From NCBI RefSeq assembly GCF_031877795.1, contig NC_133971.1:17767171-17831170 (forward strand): a stretch of DNA of 64,000 nucleotides, given 5' to 3'. This DNA comes from Strix aluco (taxonomy: Eukaryota > Chordata > Aves > Strigiformes > Strigidae). Under the pieces are notes generated by a model. The model did not search any database. It was not told where the DNA came from and was given only the letters and a program-made list of their open reading frames with translations. A program made the position numbers and the translations under genes. Shown piece after piece: positions 1 through 14,170 of the stretch (within the stretch, counting starts at the first letter, position 1; each line of letters starts with the position of its first letter).

Positions 1-3000
1 GAGGCCCCACAACAGGTAACATTGGAGTCATTCCCCCTGCAAGCAGTTTTGTGTGTGAGGGTCACAGCAGAATCCTCAAGCTCTGAAAGCATTTCAGGTC
101 AAGCTAATACCAGAGTTATTAAAGCAGCTAACCCATCAGTTTTACTATTAGAAAATGGCTTCTCAGACATGCCTGGAAGAAATTGAGCTATTTTATTTTC
201 TCAGTTGCCTTGTGCAGAGGCAATAGCTGGGGGGGCAGGGCAGGGGGGAGGGTGTTTGGGGAGAGGAGCATTAAAGCTCAGCCCAGGCTGAAAACCAGTC
301 AGTATTATAGGCAGGGGAAGGCTGGCAGGATTTTCTATCTGCTTTCAACATTTATTAAATATTTGTAAATACACGGGTCTGGATTTGACCTAGGAGTCAG
401 CCCCCATTTTTGCTGGCACAACCCAGATCTCAGAAACTTACTGCACAGGGCTGTGGCAGCCGGAGCCAGAGCTGCTCTTTGTGCAGATATGGCTGTCCTA
501 AAGTAAGCAATGGGCGCTCAGGGGAGCAGCAGAAGAAGAGATGAAGCAGTAGTCTGTAATTTTCTACTAGGAATGATATGCTAGTAAGATGCCCTGTGCT
601 TTTTACAGAATTATTTTCTCTTGCAGTCGGAATATTTTCTCCTTCAAAGTCATAAAATACAGCTGAAAAGCAAAACCACTTCTTTAAGAATAGTCCAGAG
701 AGCAGCAGAAAGTGGATTTTTTCAAGCCATTTTTTCAAACCTTTGTTCCTGGTCTCCTTGACCACGAGCCATCTCCATGGTTCAAGGCACAACACTTACG
801 GTGAAGCTCTAGATACACATACAACAATGGGCAGTCCTGTAACGCCATGAGATCTGCATCACCTGTGATAAGAGAAGACATGACATGTATGCTGCTTTGG
901 CCTTAAATTCCATGGCATCTGCCCTTCCCAATCCCCCAGTTCTGCTTCATGACCCAAATCTTCACCTAAATACCATCTCTGCACTTTCCTTTAACTTCCA
1001 CCAAATCCTGCACGGGATCTTGTAAATATGAGAGTTTCTTACTCTGGCTGAATACTCAAGGAAGGGTTTTCACTAATGTAGAAGATGGACAGGGGTTTTG
1101 TGCTCCTGTGTTATTCCTTGCAGCTAACACATGCCCACTGGGGGAATCAGGTTGGTTTCTTGTTCAAGGGGTCATTGGAGATGAACCTCCTTCCAAGGTC
1201 CTGGCAGGATAAACCTGCTTCTCCTGGCAGCAGTTGAAACACATGCCATGAGAGGACATACTGGGGTAGGTGGTATCCATACTCCCAGGAGTGGAGGAGA
1301 GCTTGCTGGTGCAGGGATATATCATTCACACATCCTCTGCATCTGCATGGATATCTATCTGGCTATGTGTTGTAGCAGCTCTGCCAGATTTTCTCAGTCT
1401 GTGGAGATTGCTGGAGTGGAGGAAGGGAGAAGAAGCCCCACTCTTCAGAGTCTGGATGTTTTACGCTGTGGCATACAGCACAGCTGAGGGAGGTGGACAG
1501 AAAGATGCACTGGCTGTGTCAAGACCAATGTATATCTACACTGGTAGTCAACAAGACCTAGGTGCTGGCCTGAGCACACTGCCACTATCACTTCTGTTCT
1601 GTGTCCCTCACTGTCCTTGGCTCTGCTTTGACTCAGACACTCCCAAACAATGCCCAGGTCTGGGAGTGCTCCCCAGCCACAGCTTGGATGTGGCCATCTA
1701 GTACAGTGGAGGGGTAAGGGGATGTAACCATGCAGACATGCACAGAGCTGTGCTGGTTGGCCTCAAAATGTAGAATGATCCTGGATCCTTTGGGAAACTC
1801 CCATAACCATCCTCACCTGCATCCTTTCAAAGTCAGGCCAAGTTCAAGCACATCTGAGGTCCCAATTGCACAGGTGTGCCACCAGACTGCCTGCACTCCT
1901 GGCCCTTGAGCACTGTTTTTCCTTCACCTGTCATTCCACTGACCAAACCCAGCCCCAAGTTCCCGAGCATCAACACTGGCAAAGCAGATGGTATGAGTGT
2001 CTATACATGTTTAGGTGACATGTTTCATGGAGGAGTGCCCTGCAGTCAGCATCACCCAGGATGTAGGATATATTCCTACGAGGGCTGTAGGAAACAGACC
2101 TACACCAATGCGCGATAACACTGAAAGAGCATGGCCTGCTCTGGTGCATCTCCAGGGCTATTCCCTGGAGCTGTCTGAGTGCTTCTCTCCCCGCTGTCTC
2201 CCAAACTGCTGTGTGTCACTTGCCAAAGGGAAATAAGTCTGTAGCCTCCATGCCGTTGCCCAGGTAAGGACAGCTTTGGTGCCTTCTGTAGACATAAGAG
2301 TTGCCCCATAAAATGATCCAGCTCCCAGACAGCTTTAGGTCTTCTGCCATGTGCCCCAGCTCTCGGGAATAGGCGGGAAACTTAAGGATAGGTTAATGAT
2401 AGTGAGAACCAGCTTGTCTGTATTGTCAGTCTTGCTGGGGGACCCCAACAACCCTTTAAACAGCAGGAAGGCACTGTGCGACACTGGCCCAGGGCAGGTA
2501 CTGGCTGGCTGCTCAGGCAGGCAGAGATGCTCTTCAGCAGTGCCCAGCAGAGAATGGAGCTGGAAACCAAAGAGAGAGGCAGCTTGGGCCAGCAAGGGAG
2601 AAGAAGGGCCAAGGAGGATATTTATTTCTTTGATATTCTGCCCTTTGCTCCTGGTGAGAAAAACATTCATGAGAGTCCTTCTGCCCTGCTGGTGCAACCA
2701 GGTCTTCGTCACAGCGTCCATGAAGGAGAAGTAGACAGTTCTCAACCTGTCTGATTGTTGCTGTGGGCATGGTTTGTACTTGCTTCATTTCTGCCTGTCT
2801 CATTGCTTCATGGTTCATTTGGCTGAACTCTTCATACAAAATAACATGTTAGATGAGCTCTGTGCTGGGAATGTTGCGGGAAGGCACTGGCTGTCCAGGG
2901 AAGGGATGGGCAAGGGGACTCTGCTTTTAGTATCCATACCGACTGCCTACCGAGCAATTGTTCTTGTTTGCTTTGTCAATCCATCTAGAATAATAATAAT

Positions 3001-4074
3001 GTTTCAAGTCAAAGAAACACACCTATGAAACCAAACCTTTCTGGCCAGTGGCTGTGCCCCCAAGCTTCCCGCAGTGCATCCTACTAGCTTGTTCCAACTC
3101 TTTGCTTTGTGTAAAACAAGGAAGAGTGAGACTAGCACGTGCCTGATGTTTTAGTTGAAAAAACTTCAGTTACAAACAACTGGAAGAGGTATTTCACTTC
3201 CAGACCTTCATTTTCAGTCCCCTTTCAGCGGTGCTGTTAAGTAGGTTAACAAGCTTAACAAGTCAAAGGATGGGTTGCCACTTTGTTTTTTCTGAAAACA
3301 GCATGGGGGGTGCCTCTGCTGCAGCAGGGCATGGAAATGCATGAGTGGGGTTGAGGGAAGGGAAAGAGAACTGCTTGCATGAAGGCATGGGCCACAAAAA
3401 CTAAGAGAAATACAGTCTCTCCAGCAGCAGCTTCCCTCTCCCAGTCACCATTGCTCCCCAGTCAGCCCAGAGCAGCTCCACAGCCCAGCTTTGTTAGCAG
3501 CCTCCACACAGCGAGGGGGCTGGAGAGGGGACCAGGAGGGATGGCACTGCCCCACACTGCTGTGGGGCACCTCTGTCCTACCCCACCGCTGAGCATCCGG
3601 GACAGAGAGCACCAGGGTGAGAGGCAGCGTGAGGGTCCATGTCCCTGTCTTGGCTGAGCCTGCTGCCAGGGTGGCTTGGGACAGGGTCTGGGTCTGATGG
3701 CAGACTGAGGTGCAGAGGGCCACCGCAGAAGGTAGGGGCTGGAGCTAGGGAAATATTAGAGGAGGACAAACAACTTTGGTTTTTTAGTGCTGTTAGTAGA
3801 AGTGATCTGAGGTCTTTTAAACTTGTATCTCATGTCCAGAATTGCTTTTTAAGTTCTGGCTCTGAAAGCCTCATGGCAAACAGTGATGGTGGCTGAGTGA
3901 GAGGTGGCTGATGAGGGATGATCAGACCCCAGCTGAGTTCACAGACATGTGTAAAACAAGCCCTGTGTCAATTAGTCCAAAGGCTATGAAGCTCAGAAAT
4001 GCTGAAAGTGTCCCTAAATCCTCAAATCAAACAACTCTAAAATCCACACCCAAGGGTTGTAAAAAACATGGAAA
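1..4074. other. intergenic or intronic, no clear gene
   Basis: Unique-looking AT-moderate sequence with no convincing coding frame. Its one notable item is the splice-bounded stretch at 800-862. Overlapping frames on both strands around 2,335-2,840 have no family resemblance and look like chance. Confidence 0.6.
800..862 (-). other. candidate internal exon of an unidentified minus-strand transcript
   Basis: On the minus strand a pyrimidine-rich acceptor (CTTCTCTTATCACAG) precedes position 862 and a strong donor (C/GTAAGT) follows position 800, bounding 63 bases. One frame is fully open and would encode about 20 residues (DADLMALQDCPLLYVYLELH). I do not recognise the peptide. A leftward-transcribed gene would fit the mammalian order, where XPA lies on this side, but the exon does not match XPA. 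A non-coding exon or chance are both possible. Confidence 0.22.
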
Positions 4075-4525
4075 AAATATTAGATTAGAAGAGGAACATA
4101 TGGAGGCCTCTGGTCCAACCCCCTGCTTGAAGCAGGGCTCACCAAAGCTAGGCCAGGTTGCTCAGGGCCTTGACCTGTCAAGTCTAGAATATCCCCCAGG
4201 TCAGAGGTCCCAGCACCTCTTATTTGGACCTCGTCTGCACCACTGATGGGAAGGCATTTTTTTCTGATATGCAACCAGAATTTTCCCTGTTGCAACCCAT
4301 GCCTGCTGTCTATCGCCATTTCCTCATGAACCTCAGAGAAGGGTCTATCTGTCTTTTGTCTTGCTCAGGTAGACAATGGCTGACAGCAAATAGATCCCAC
4401 TGCAGCCTTGTCTTCTTCAGCCTGAACAAGCCCAGTTCCCTCCACTTCTTCCCATAATGTCCCACAGTCCCTTCCCCGGGACATCTTTGTAATCCTGTGT
4501 TTGAACTCTTCAGTTTATCAACATC
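4075..4525 (-). mobile_element. CR1-type LINE 3' fragment, reversed
   Basis: Plus-strand text contains the antisense CR1 hallmarks: CCTCTGGTCCAACCCC, GCTTGAAGCAGGGC, GATATGCAACCAGAATTT, then the CAGCCTGAACAAGCCCAG block. This is the degraded 3' end of the element in minus orientation. The terminal octamer repeat is lost. Confidence 0.85.
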
Positions 4526-7500
4526 CCTCATGTCTTGGGAAACGCAAAACTTGTCTCACATCTCCAGATGTGCTGAGCAGAGGGGCACAGTCGCTTTCTG
4601 CAACGTTTGCTTATGCTTTGTGCTAGACAGTTTTCAAGATGCATGCTGATGTCACCTTTTGTTGTGGGGTCTAGAAGCAAAAAGTGCAAAAAGGAAAGTG
4701 ATGGCACATGTCACAGTGTATGCCTTCTGTTGCTGGAAACCGTCTAGGTGGCTTGGGGACAGTGGAGTATGCTCATGTACAGTAGCACAAGACTGGCTCA
4801 GAGCTCTCATCATTTGCTGTATACATTTTGAGTGTCCTGAACAAACCTCTGGCTGCACAGGACTATATTGCTTGTCCAATTCATGTATTCCATCCTACAG
4901 ACTCATACATGAACTAATACTGGTTTTAGAAATCCTCTGTGGAAGTACAATATGCCTGACATACTTCCACTGTCCCCATGTTTGAAAACATTCCTTAAAG
5001 GCTTTGTATTATTTGATATTTACATCATTTCACTCTATGTTCTTGCAATTTCTAACTGGCATTTATTTACAGAACAGAGTGCAAGAAGTACTTTTGACAA
5101 GCACATGTAGCGACTGGTTTCAGAAAGATGGGGCAGGGCTCGCCTTACAGACATTTTTAGACTTAATTAGGAAAGGTTGTGGGGAAGAAATAGCTGCACC
5201 TACATTTTTCTGTTTCCCACTGGTTTTAGCTGCTGTAGTGTGGGATACACTTTTTTGAGTATGCAGTCAAGTTTGACCGACTCTTTTATAAGCACATGGT
5301 ACAGTACACTGGAGTCTGCTCCCAGCTTTCAGTTGGGTTGGTCTTCCTTGGAGGAATACAGCTCGAGGTGGCAGAGCACCCCAAGTAGTTGTGTAGTCAA
5401 TCCTCTGTTAAAGCAACAGATGCCATACCAGCATAAGGGGTTTTGTTTACAGCACAGGTTTTACACGGACATAGCTGTCTCTTTAACCTATGTCTAGAAA
5501 AGATGGTCTTTCTGCTTTGCTACACTGTGACAAACGGGTTGTTGGAAGAGGTTAAAACAGCATTTGAACAGGGGCCTTGCCTTCTCATACAGATTTCTGT
5601 TTGTTTGCTCCTGTTTCTGCAGCAGTGCAAAGCAAGGTTCCAGAAGATTCAGCTGTCTCTGAGAGTGATATGTTGTTACCATGAGCAGAAACAAAAAAGA
5701 ACAAAAAGAATCAAGTCTTTCTTGTACAGCTTTCCTGCTTCCCTCCATCTACCAGAAAGATATTTTTTAAATGCAGAAAATTATTTATTTTCTAACAGAA
5801 ATAGCTAAGAGATTTGACTCACCACTTGCAATCTTCCAAAACCAGAAGCTGCTCCTATAAGCTGCTAGCTGACTAAATTTTGTATACTGCAAAGCAAGTT
5901 TGCATTTCCCCAGAGGTGATTGGAAGTGATCTTGCTGAGCTCTCCAGTATTAAAGTTGATGTATATTTCCTTGCATCCAAGGTTTTTTCCAGGATTGCAC
6001 AAAGCAGGCAGGGTTTAGGAGCAGCTTTATTTCACCTTTTGGAAATGAATGACTTCTGGGTTATTTTCGAGCTTTTTGGTAGTCAGAATAGCAGATTACT
6101 CATCTGTTCTCGTTAAACAGATTTCAGGAATGGCTGAAATCCCAGGAGCTCATGTATTAAGAATAGATAACAATTTGATTCTTTTTCTTCCTTCTGCTTT
6201 GACAGTGCATTGTATCTCTGAATGGCTTTAAAGTGTCAGGAACAGATCAGATGCCCAGAAGACAGTCATGTCAAGCTGTGCTTGTGTGTTTGGGGTAGTT
6301 CATGTCTATATAGGCAGGCTTCAGAAATAAGCAGTAAAGGCATCTAGAACTCCAGATCTATGCATCTTCCCAGCAGAGTGTCCACTTATCCATAATGTAA
6401 TTGTTTGTAGTTAAATTGGATGTGTGTGTCTTCACTTCATAAGGTAATACACACACAGCCATATCTGATTGTGGCATTATGCCCAGTATTGCCTTCTATG
6501 AAGTATTAACAAATTGAAAGGCAAGGTGTTGTCTTATAATAGTGGATTTTTAATGAATAATGAAAGTTAAAATCCTTTTTCCTCAAACCTTTGGGTTCAA
6601 GCGTCACATATTTTCCCTATGACCATTACTACTATTGTTCTGGTTGAAAGCTGAGATCCTCATGTAATCTTGTGTCTATGGAAGCAGGGTTTTTTTGAAA
6701 AGTGTGGGGCAATGTAAGACTCTGAGAAATCCAACACAGCTTGTGGCAGCACACCACCCACATGCTGGCTGCCACAGCGCTGCACCCATTTTGGTGGTTA
6801 GGTGCTAAAATGAACTAATCCCCACTGAGGGTCACTCAACTCGTGAGAGGTGCACCAGCACACAAGGAGCCATGTGAAAAGACATCATTTGCAAGTGATC
6901 CTGCCTGCAGTCAGGTTCAGGCTGTAACCATCAAGGTCATTCCTGTCCATCCCCAGGTGCAGAAGTCCCCTCGGGGTGGGAATGGAAAAGCACTGCTGGT
7001 GACCCAGTGCACAAAGTTCTCAGGTGTTCAGCAGGAAAGTGGGTGACCTGCAACCCCCATCTCTTACTGAGAAAGGCAAAGGCAAAAGGGAGAGGGGAGT
7101 CATGAACTGTTCTTTGACGCTTCTTGCTCTGAGTTTTGCATGTGGGTTTCTGCACATTAAAGAAAACCTTGCTGCTGTTTGGATTGGACTTCCCAGATCA
7201 CTGTCAAGAACCATAAGGCTTTATCCCAAAGACGATTTGCTACAGTGCTAAGAAATTTCTTTTCTCATGCCTTTCTGCCATAGTGGTCTGGTGATAATAC
7301 TCTAATGATATTACTAGACGGACTTCAGCAGAGCCTTGTGAGCTCTCAGGACCTGAAGACTTCTCAGTCCAGGAATACGCCTCTGTGTCTGGGGTATGAC
7401 ACTTGTGTCTAGCAACATTGCAGGCATGTTCTAAGAAAATATTCACTGTGGTTTTGTATTAAATTTTGCCTGGAGACAAAGAGGAAGGTAGTGCTTGGCT

Positions 7501-10500
7501 CATGCCTATAACTACTCAGTAATCACCAGGTCGTTGTGACTTTTTTTGTTTCAGCTTAATTTCATTGTTGTGAAAGTGCTCACATCTACATGCCTGAGGA
7601 GATACATAGACAGGCAAAAGCTAAATTCCACCTGTTTGGTTACAACCATTTAGCTCCTGGAGTTGCCCACCTGGCTTTTTTGCATTGTGTAGCAAAATTC
7701 AGGAAGGACTGAATCCCCTGGTGCTTGAGATCCTCAGTGTGTGTGCACCCAAAACAGCCTTTCCAGAAATGCTGAGCCTCAGAGCTATTGCTTATTTTAA
7801 GAAATGATCCATAATACACCAAAATAAAACATTTCTCTGGAAAAAAAAAAAATCATGGAGAAGTAAAACTTGTGGGCTCACAAACCATATGAGCATACTG
7901 TCCTGAATACTGCTCAAGGGAAAACACCATTTCAGCTTGATTTTTGGAGTTTACATAAAGAATGGGTTTAGTTACTCCAGGGTGTGGTTTTTTTTAAATA
8001 CATACCTAACTTAAATATCTGTTATTTTATGCACCTCTAACTTAGCAGGAGAAGTGGGTTACAGGAACACCAGAAAGGTACTAACACTTTTCCATCAGTG
8101 TTAATCCTATTACAGAGTAAGATGGGCTACCTGCTGTTCTGGACTCACCAGGAGTGCAGAGCAAATTGTAAGTGCCTGCCTAAGTAATCCTCTCTACGCT
8201 GATAATATGATTGATATGTTCTGGGGTGTTTTGTTTATGAGACATATATAGTATCACAAATACAAAAGACTGTCAGAGGGAGTGGTAAAATTGCCGTGGA
8301 ATTACAGTCCTTCAAAATTCTAATAGTTAATGTGACTGCTCGTTTCTTTGGAAATGGTTTGGGCGTGATAAAGCTTTATGTGCACATTTTAAGTGCATAT
8401 AAAAGATAGAAGCTGGATGAGGGGAAAAGGGTGCAGCTCCCTCGTTTTTGGCTTAGGGTGTCCAGGACATGATAGGGCATGTCCTGCTATTTTCTGTTCT
8501 GATAGAAGTGAACTTGAAACCTGAGTCTTCAAAATGCAGGGTGCGGGTGGGGGAGAAGGAATGCTTCCAAAGATAAGCAAAAGAGATATTGCCACTACAA
8601 CAGTTAAACCTGTTGAATGTGGTATGCTTAATGTACCCCCAAAATTTATCACAGACCTAGTGTAGTATCTGTCTGGGATCAACAACCTCTAGCCACTTTT
8701 GCATGAATCACTTCCCTGATAGCAGCTCACACACACAGGATCACTAAGGCCAGCAAAAGCTCTGCTTTTATATCTGCTGCTTTTGAATGCCTGAGATGGG
8801 ATTCCTTGCTTCTAGTCACCAGGCACTTGGGAGAGCCCACATCTCAGCTGAAACCAGCAGGAGATGCAGCTCACTAGTCTGCAAGGGGCCAATAATGGAA
8901 CAACTTGTGTCTCTTCTTGGGCAGAGGAGCTGATGGGATCTCTGTTAGAGGGAGCTTGCTAGCACAGGGATTTACTGTGAAGCAGCCTTAGGCTGCCATC
9001 ACCTTTCTCCCCTTACCACTTCACTTCCCTCTCTGCACGGCGTGCACTGTCTCCTGTCTACCAGCGGTGCCAAGCTCTATTGTGGCTGCCAAATGCAGGC
9101 AGGGTAGTTCAGTGCTCTTCCCTGCACAGGGGTGAGCTTGGGGCCTAGAAGAGAGAAACAAGTCGAAGCTTAATCCAACTATGATACAAGCGATGTTGGT
9201 GCTTCCTGGAAGATGGGGATAAAGCATATCTGCTTTGTAGCCGAGGGGTGTCTGCATTTGGGGTTGCAGCTCTCTCCAGGTAAAGGAGCTGGGTTCCTCC
9301 TGGAGGACTGAGTAGGAGTGAGTCTGGTGGGACTTTCTTCTCCTTACTGGTCAGCAGACTGCAGCCACAGCTTTTAGATGGTGACACTGCTTTTCATCAG
9401 CAGGAAGATGGATTTTGAACATCACAACCACTCCACATGAACTCCACCTTAAATCAGCCTGAAAGTTGTAGTTAGGGCAGGGTATGGCAGTTCCTGGCTA
9501 AGCTGAGAATTTTTCTGCATGCATGACACCGTGCTGTGCTTCTGGTTTCAGGGTGGAGTTCAAAATGTGGCTTCTGCCCAGTAAAGCCTTTATACCCTGC
9601 TGTCTCGGATCTACTAAGTAAGTATTCAACAGAGAGGTCTTTTAGTTTAGTAGGGGTAAGCTGCTCATGGTCTGTCTTCTGCAGCCAACCCTTAACTTTA
9701 CACCTCTCACACCTCTGGGATCTGAACCAGCAGAGCTCAAATCTGTGACCCCAAAAGCACGATACAAAATTTTTGTAACACCTGAGATGTGGGGTTGGCA
9801 GGGGAGGAAGGCAAGTCAGGGAGGCCCATCCTCATGGCAGGTGTTCCTGCCTCATCCTTTTCACTGAAATGTTTTGCACTGTAATAGCATATACACTCAA
9901 CTAATTTGGTAGTAAAAAGGACTCAATTTAAAATATGTGCCTGAGCACTCCAGAAAGACACCTATTTCTTCTGTCTTGTACATGACAGTAAGTAAATGAT
10001 CCAAACAAACCCAGATCCTGCCATTCCAGGAAGTGGAAGAAGCAGAGATCCAAAGTTGACTCCACACTAAAATTACCTTTTTTCTGAGAGCAATTTCAGG
10101 AAAGCTCCCAGCAGCTGTCGCTATCCAATGGATTTGAAATCTACTGTACCCATGCAGTGACTGAGCCAGTTATTTCATTTTAGCAATCTGTGAACACTTT
10201 TTCAAAATTAAAATTTGCTTCTTTTCTCAGTACAGTACTGTATCTATGGTGACAACTCAGAAGGTTCCCACAGGCAAGAGCTTATATTTGTTGTTTAGTT
10301 TGCAGTGGAGTCATTCTAGGTATGATTAAATGTGTTTGTCTTTTAAAATAGGTGAAATCCACAGCCTTTAGCTACTAGCAGAGATTCCTAGCTATTCACG
10401 TAACTCATGCAGTGCTAACAGCTAATTAAGGAAATAAAGGTGACAGAAGTGAGAAACTGCTAGAAAAAGCCTAGCTGAAGGATCCTTCCAGGAGGAGGGT

Positions 10501-11839
10501 GGTGGTGGGTCTTCTCAGTATCTTCTGTGAAGGATTCTTGGAAATGCTGATCAAGAGGGTCCCCCACTCAGCAAGCACTGGCATAAACTTGGTGATGACC
10601 TACAGAAATAACCAGGTAACAGAGGTAACCTCTTCTCTTGACCTTTACTGTGGTGTAAGAATAATTCTGGATAACATTTCCTGTAAAGCAAAATCAAAGT
10701 TTTCACATATCTCACTTGGAAAAGACATTTCTTGGTTCAGATCTTATAACTTACAACATTCACTAGTTATATGAGCTACTCATGGATTTGTCAGTGTAAT
10801 ATTTTTTCCTAAGAAAACCTAAGCTTTTAGAGAAATGTGCAGAGAAACAATATTTAGATCTCCCACCTAATACTTAATCACAGCAAAACAAACTCTGAAA
10901 TGCATGGAGGTATGGGGTTATCCTGAGAAAGATGAGTCAGTTTTTCTTCTGAAAATCTATGGTGGGCAGTGAACTGCAGGTGCCCTGGGAGTTTCAGCAT
11001 GTTAGTTTCCATACCAGATCTTTAGCTAACCTCAAGCACAGAGCAACCACTCATTTGTCTGCGTGTGTGTGAGCTCCACACCTGTAGTAATCTGAAAGGA
11101 AGCATCATCTGCTCCCTACTGTAGCAGCCAGATGCTGCAGGCTATGCGGTGCCCAAGGGATTAGCGTCCTGCTATTCATTTGGGCCTTTTTGGAGTGACA
11201 GGTAGAGTCGTGCTTTGGCTGCAGAGCTTTGGCAGGCATACTCTAGGCATTACTCACCATACAGCTTTGTCAGGACGTCAGATTAAAGCACGCCCAACCT
11301 ACGGATAAAGCAAGGTTTCTTTGCTGCATGTAACTCATTCCAGTAGCTCACTTTTTGTCCCAAGATGATAAAAGCATCAATGCTTCTTTTTTCTAATTAG
11401 TGAAACTATGTTTACAAGGCACTGTCAGTCCATTTCCTTCTTGCTATCTGTTTTATTGTCTGGTCGACAATGCATGAACTTTCTAACTCTAGGGGTTTAC
11501 AAAAGATGGATTTTCCTGCTAGTTTTCACATATGACAAAACCTTTTTGCTGGTGCCAGTATGAAATTATGAGTGGGTGTTCTTTGTTACAATTACAGGGT
11601 ATTCAGAACAGCAGGCACAATACTGACATGTTGATTCCCAGGTTGGGCCAACACCAAAGCATCAAAGTGATAAAAAAGAAAAGTTTCTGTCTGCAAATCA
11701 TGCTGTTTTAGGAAGGGAGATCTTTTTGCAAGAGTTATTTCTGAGTTTTCAAGCATTACTTTTGTGGCTAAACTGATGAAATTATGGATTTCACAGGTGA
11801 AACTGCAAAGTGGGTGGAAAACTGGATGGACCATCAGAT
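4526..11839. other. intergenic, no gene recognised
   Basis: AT-rich single-copy-looking DNA. It holds a poly(A) run near 7,841-7,852 and scattered AATAAA-like words, but no open frame with family resemblance, no CpG island and no CR1 signature that I could see. Confidence 0.6.
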
Positions 11840-12535
11840 TCAAGGATAGCAGTCCATCAGTCAAAGAGTAGCTGGCAGAGAGTTACAAGTGCCATTTCTC
11901 AAGGGTCAATATGAGGCCAATATTTTTTAACATCTTTATCAACAACCTAGAAGAGGGGCTGTAGTGCACTGGGGATGGTACCACACTGGTGGAGCAGCTG
12001 GAGGGGAGCGCAGCCCTTCAGGAAGGGCCTCAGCAGGCTGCAGAAATGGGCTACCAGGAACCTTGTGGAGAACAGCTTGGGCAAATGATGTGTCCTGCCC
12101 CTGGCTGGGAGAAACCCAGCAGTGATGCAGGATGAGACCTGTGGTCTGGAAAGCAGCTCTGTGGTCCTGGTGGACAGCAAGGGGCATAAGCATCAGCTAG
12201 GAGCCCTGTGGCCTTGGTGGCTGGCCAGGGCCTGGGTGGTCCTTGCAAGCCAGTGGAGGGAGGGACTTCACCACTGCATGGCACTCAGCAGGTGGCATCC
12301 AGAATTAAGTCCAATTTTGGGACATCCAGTCCAAGAGATGTTTGAGAAAATGGAGACGAAGCTTCCCCAACAGCATGGTGCAGTCATGGGACAGGGCCCA
12401 GAGAGATGATGCAATCTCCACCCTTGGAGATAACCTGATCTAGCTTTGTGGTGAATCCTACTTGGAACAGGTGGTTGGACTAGAGACCTCCACAGATGCC
12501 TTCCAATCTAAATTTTTCTAAGCTTCTTTAATTAC
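11840..12535 (+). mobile_element. CR1-type LINE fragment including the end of the reverse transcriptase
   Basis: About 11,913-11,960 reads as the tail of a LINE reverse transcriptase (PIFFNIFINNLEEGL), a degenerate form of the CR1 FINDL motif. It continues through the thumb region and 3' block to AGACCTCCACAGATGCCTTCCAATCTAAA near the end. Frameshifts and stops make it a dead copy. It is the longest CR1 piece in the window. Confidence 0.88.
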
Positions 12536-13664
12536 ACTTCACAGGACTCTTGTAGCAGGACTAAAGTTGAGATGGAGAATTTGTTTTGACTGAATGCAGC
12601 TTCTTATGCTGTGCCCAGGAGGCCTGTGCTGAGATTAGCTGGTGATTTACCAGACCATATGCTCTGACAACAGGAGGATGGCAACAAGGTCCCTGAACAC
12701 TCTTCTGCCTTTCCTCTTTCTGATACCTGAAGAAACCCAAACCAAGGAAAAACAATGCTGAAGTAAGCAGAGTTCTAAGTCAAAACTCTCACCCCGTAGT
12801 AACACCTGGATCCTACAGAGTACACAAGACCTGTCCAAAACGCAGCTTGCTTTCACCAGTCAAGAGGGGCCCAGGAGGCTTGATGAGAACTTGATACCTG
12901 GCATCCCTCATCCACTGTGTCACGCCAAGTGATCCTGGCCAGATTGCTTGGGTATACACCTCTCTGTGCCTATGTACATGTAGGTGTGAGGGGGTAGGGG
13001 AAATCTGGAAATGAGTAAGAGTGAATGAAACCAGCTTTACTTAAAGTGAGTTTCCTTCTCCATAAGAGCTGAGGCAGATCAACTGGTTGCAGAGGTGCTG
13101 AGAAGATTCACTCCCAAGAAATCACAAAGCACTGAGTCCTTGGTAAAGTTGAACTAGGAATTCCTGTGGGTGCCTCTACATATTTTGATAATAGAGAGAT
13201 CGACAGGAGCTCAAGGATGTAAAACTTCATTTCTAGCACTTCTCTAACCTGATGGAAGTGAAATGAAACTGAAACACACTGCAAATAGACCTGAAGACAC
13301 TCAAAAATGGCCGTTTGGGTTTAGCAAATGACCTTTCTTCCTACCAGGAACACATGGATAATTGCCTGGTCATTTAAATCATTCTCCTACATAGCTACAC
13401 AATGTTGGAGAAAATACTGTATCGGAGCAACATCTGAGAAGCATGCATGCCCATCTGCCAGACACTGCTGCAGTATAATAATCAGGCTGAATAATCCTGT
13501 TGGGCTGCTGACCTATGTTTAGCTCTTCAATTAAGAGCAAGTCCTACATTTGGTACTCATGTGAGTAAGCCCCAGGGTCACATAAATAATCCTCAGGATT
13601 ACTCAGAAATTAATTTTTAAGACATGATTAACACATGACTGGGAGCTGCAGGCTTTGCACAAAG
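12536..13664. other. intergenic, nothing recognised
   Basis: No coding frame, CpG island or clear repeat between two CR1 pieces. Confidence 0.55.
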
Positions 13665-14170
13665 AATCAGAATCACAGAAACATACAGGTCAGGAGGCAC
13701 ATCTGGAAGTCTTTGCTCCAACCCCCCTCTCCAAACTCAACTGATGTCAAAATGGGGTCTGGATGGTCAGGGCCTTGTCCAGCCAAGTTTTGAACATGTC
13801 CAACAGCAGAGATCCCACCATCTCTCTTGGCCCTACCCCAGGGCTGCACCACTCTTGTGGGAAGTTTTTCTCCTTATGTGCAACCAGAATTTCCCATGCT
13901 GTAACTTGTCCCTTTTGTCTCTTACGACAAGGGACAAAACAAGACACCTCTGTGCACTGCTGAGAGGAGGTTGGTAACTGCCTGAGATATAGTGGACATC
14001 TGCAATTAAGTCTTCCCTGAGATGTCTCTTCTCTAGGCTAATGAAGCCTGGTTCCCTCCATCTCTCCTCAATACATCAGGTGCTCCAGCCCCACTGACCA
14101 TCTCCATGGTCTCACACTGATCTATCTCTAATCTGCCAACAAGTGATGTTTGCCTCCACCCCTGACACAG
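13665..14170 (-). mobile_element. CR1-type LINE 3' fragment, reversed
   Basis: Begins on plus with AATCACAGAAAC and a TTTGCTCCAACCCCCC block, then GGTCAGGGCCTTGTCCAGCC, TATGTGCAACCAGAATTTCC and GGCTAATGAAGCCTGGTTCC. These are successive antisense CR1 3'-end landmarks. It is truncated and mutated. Confidence 0.88.
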
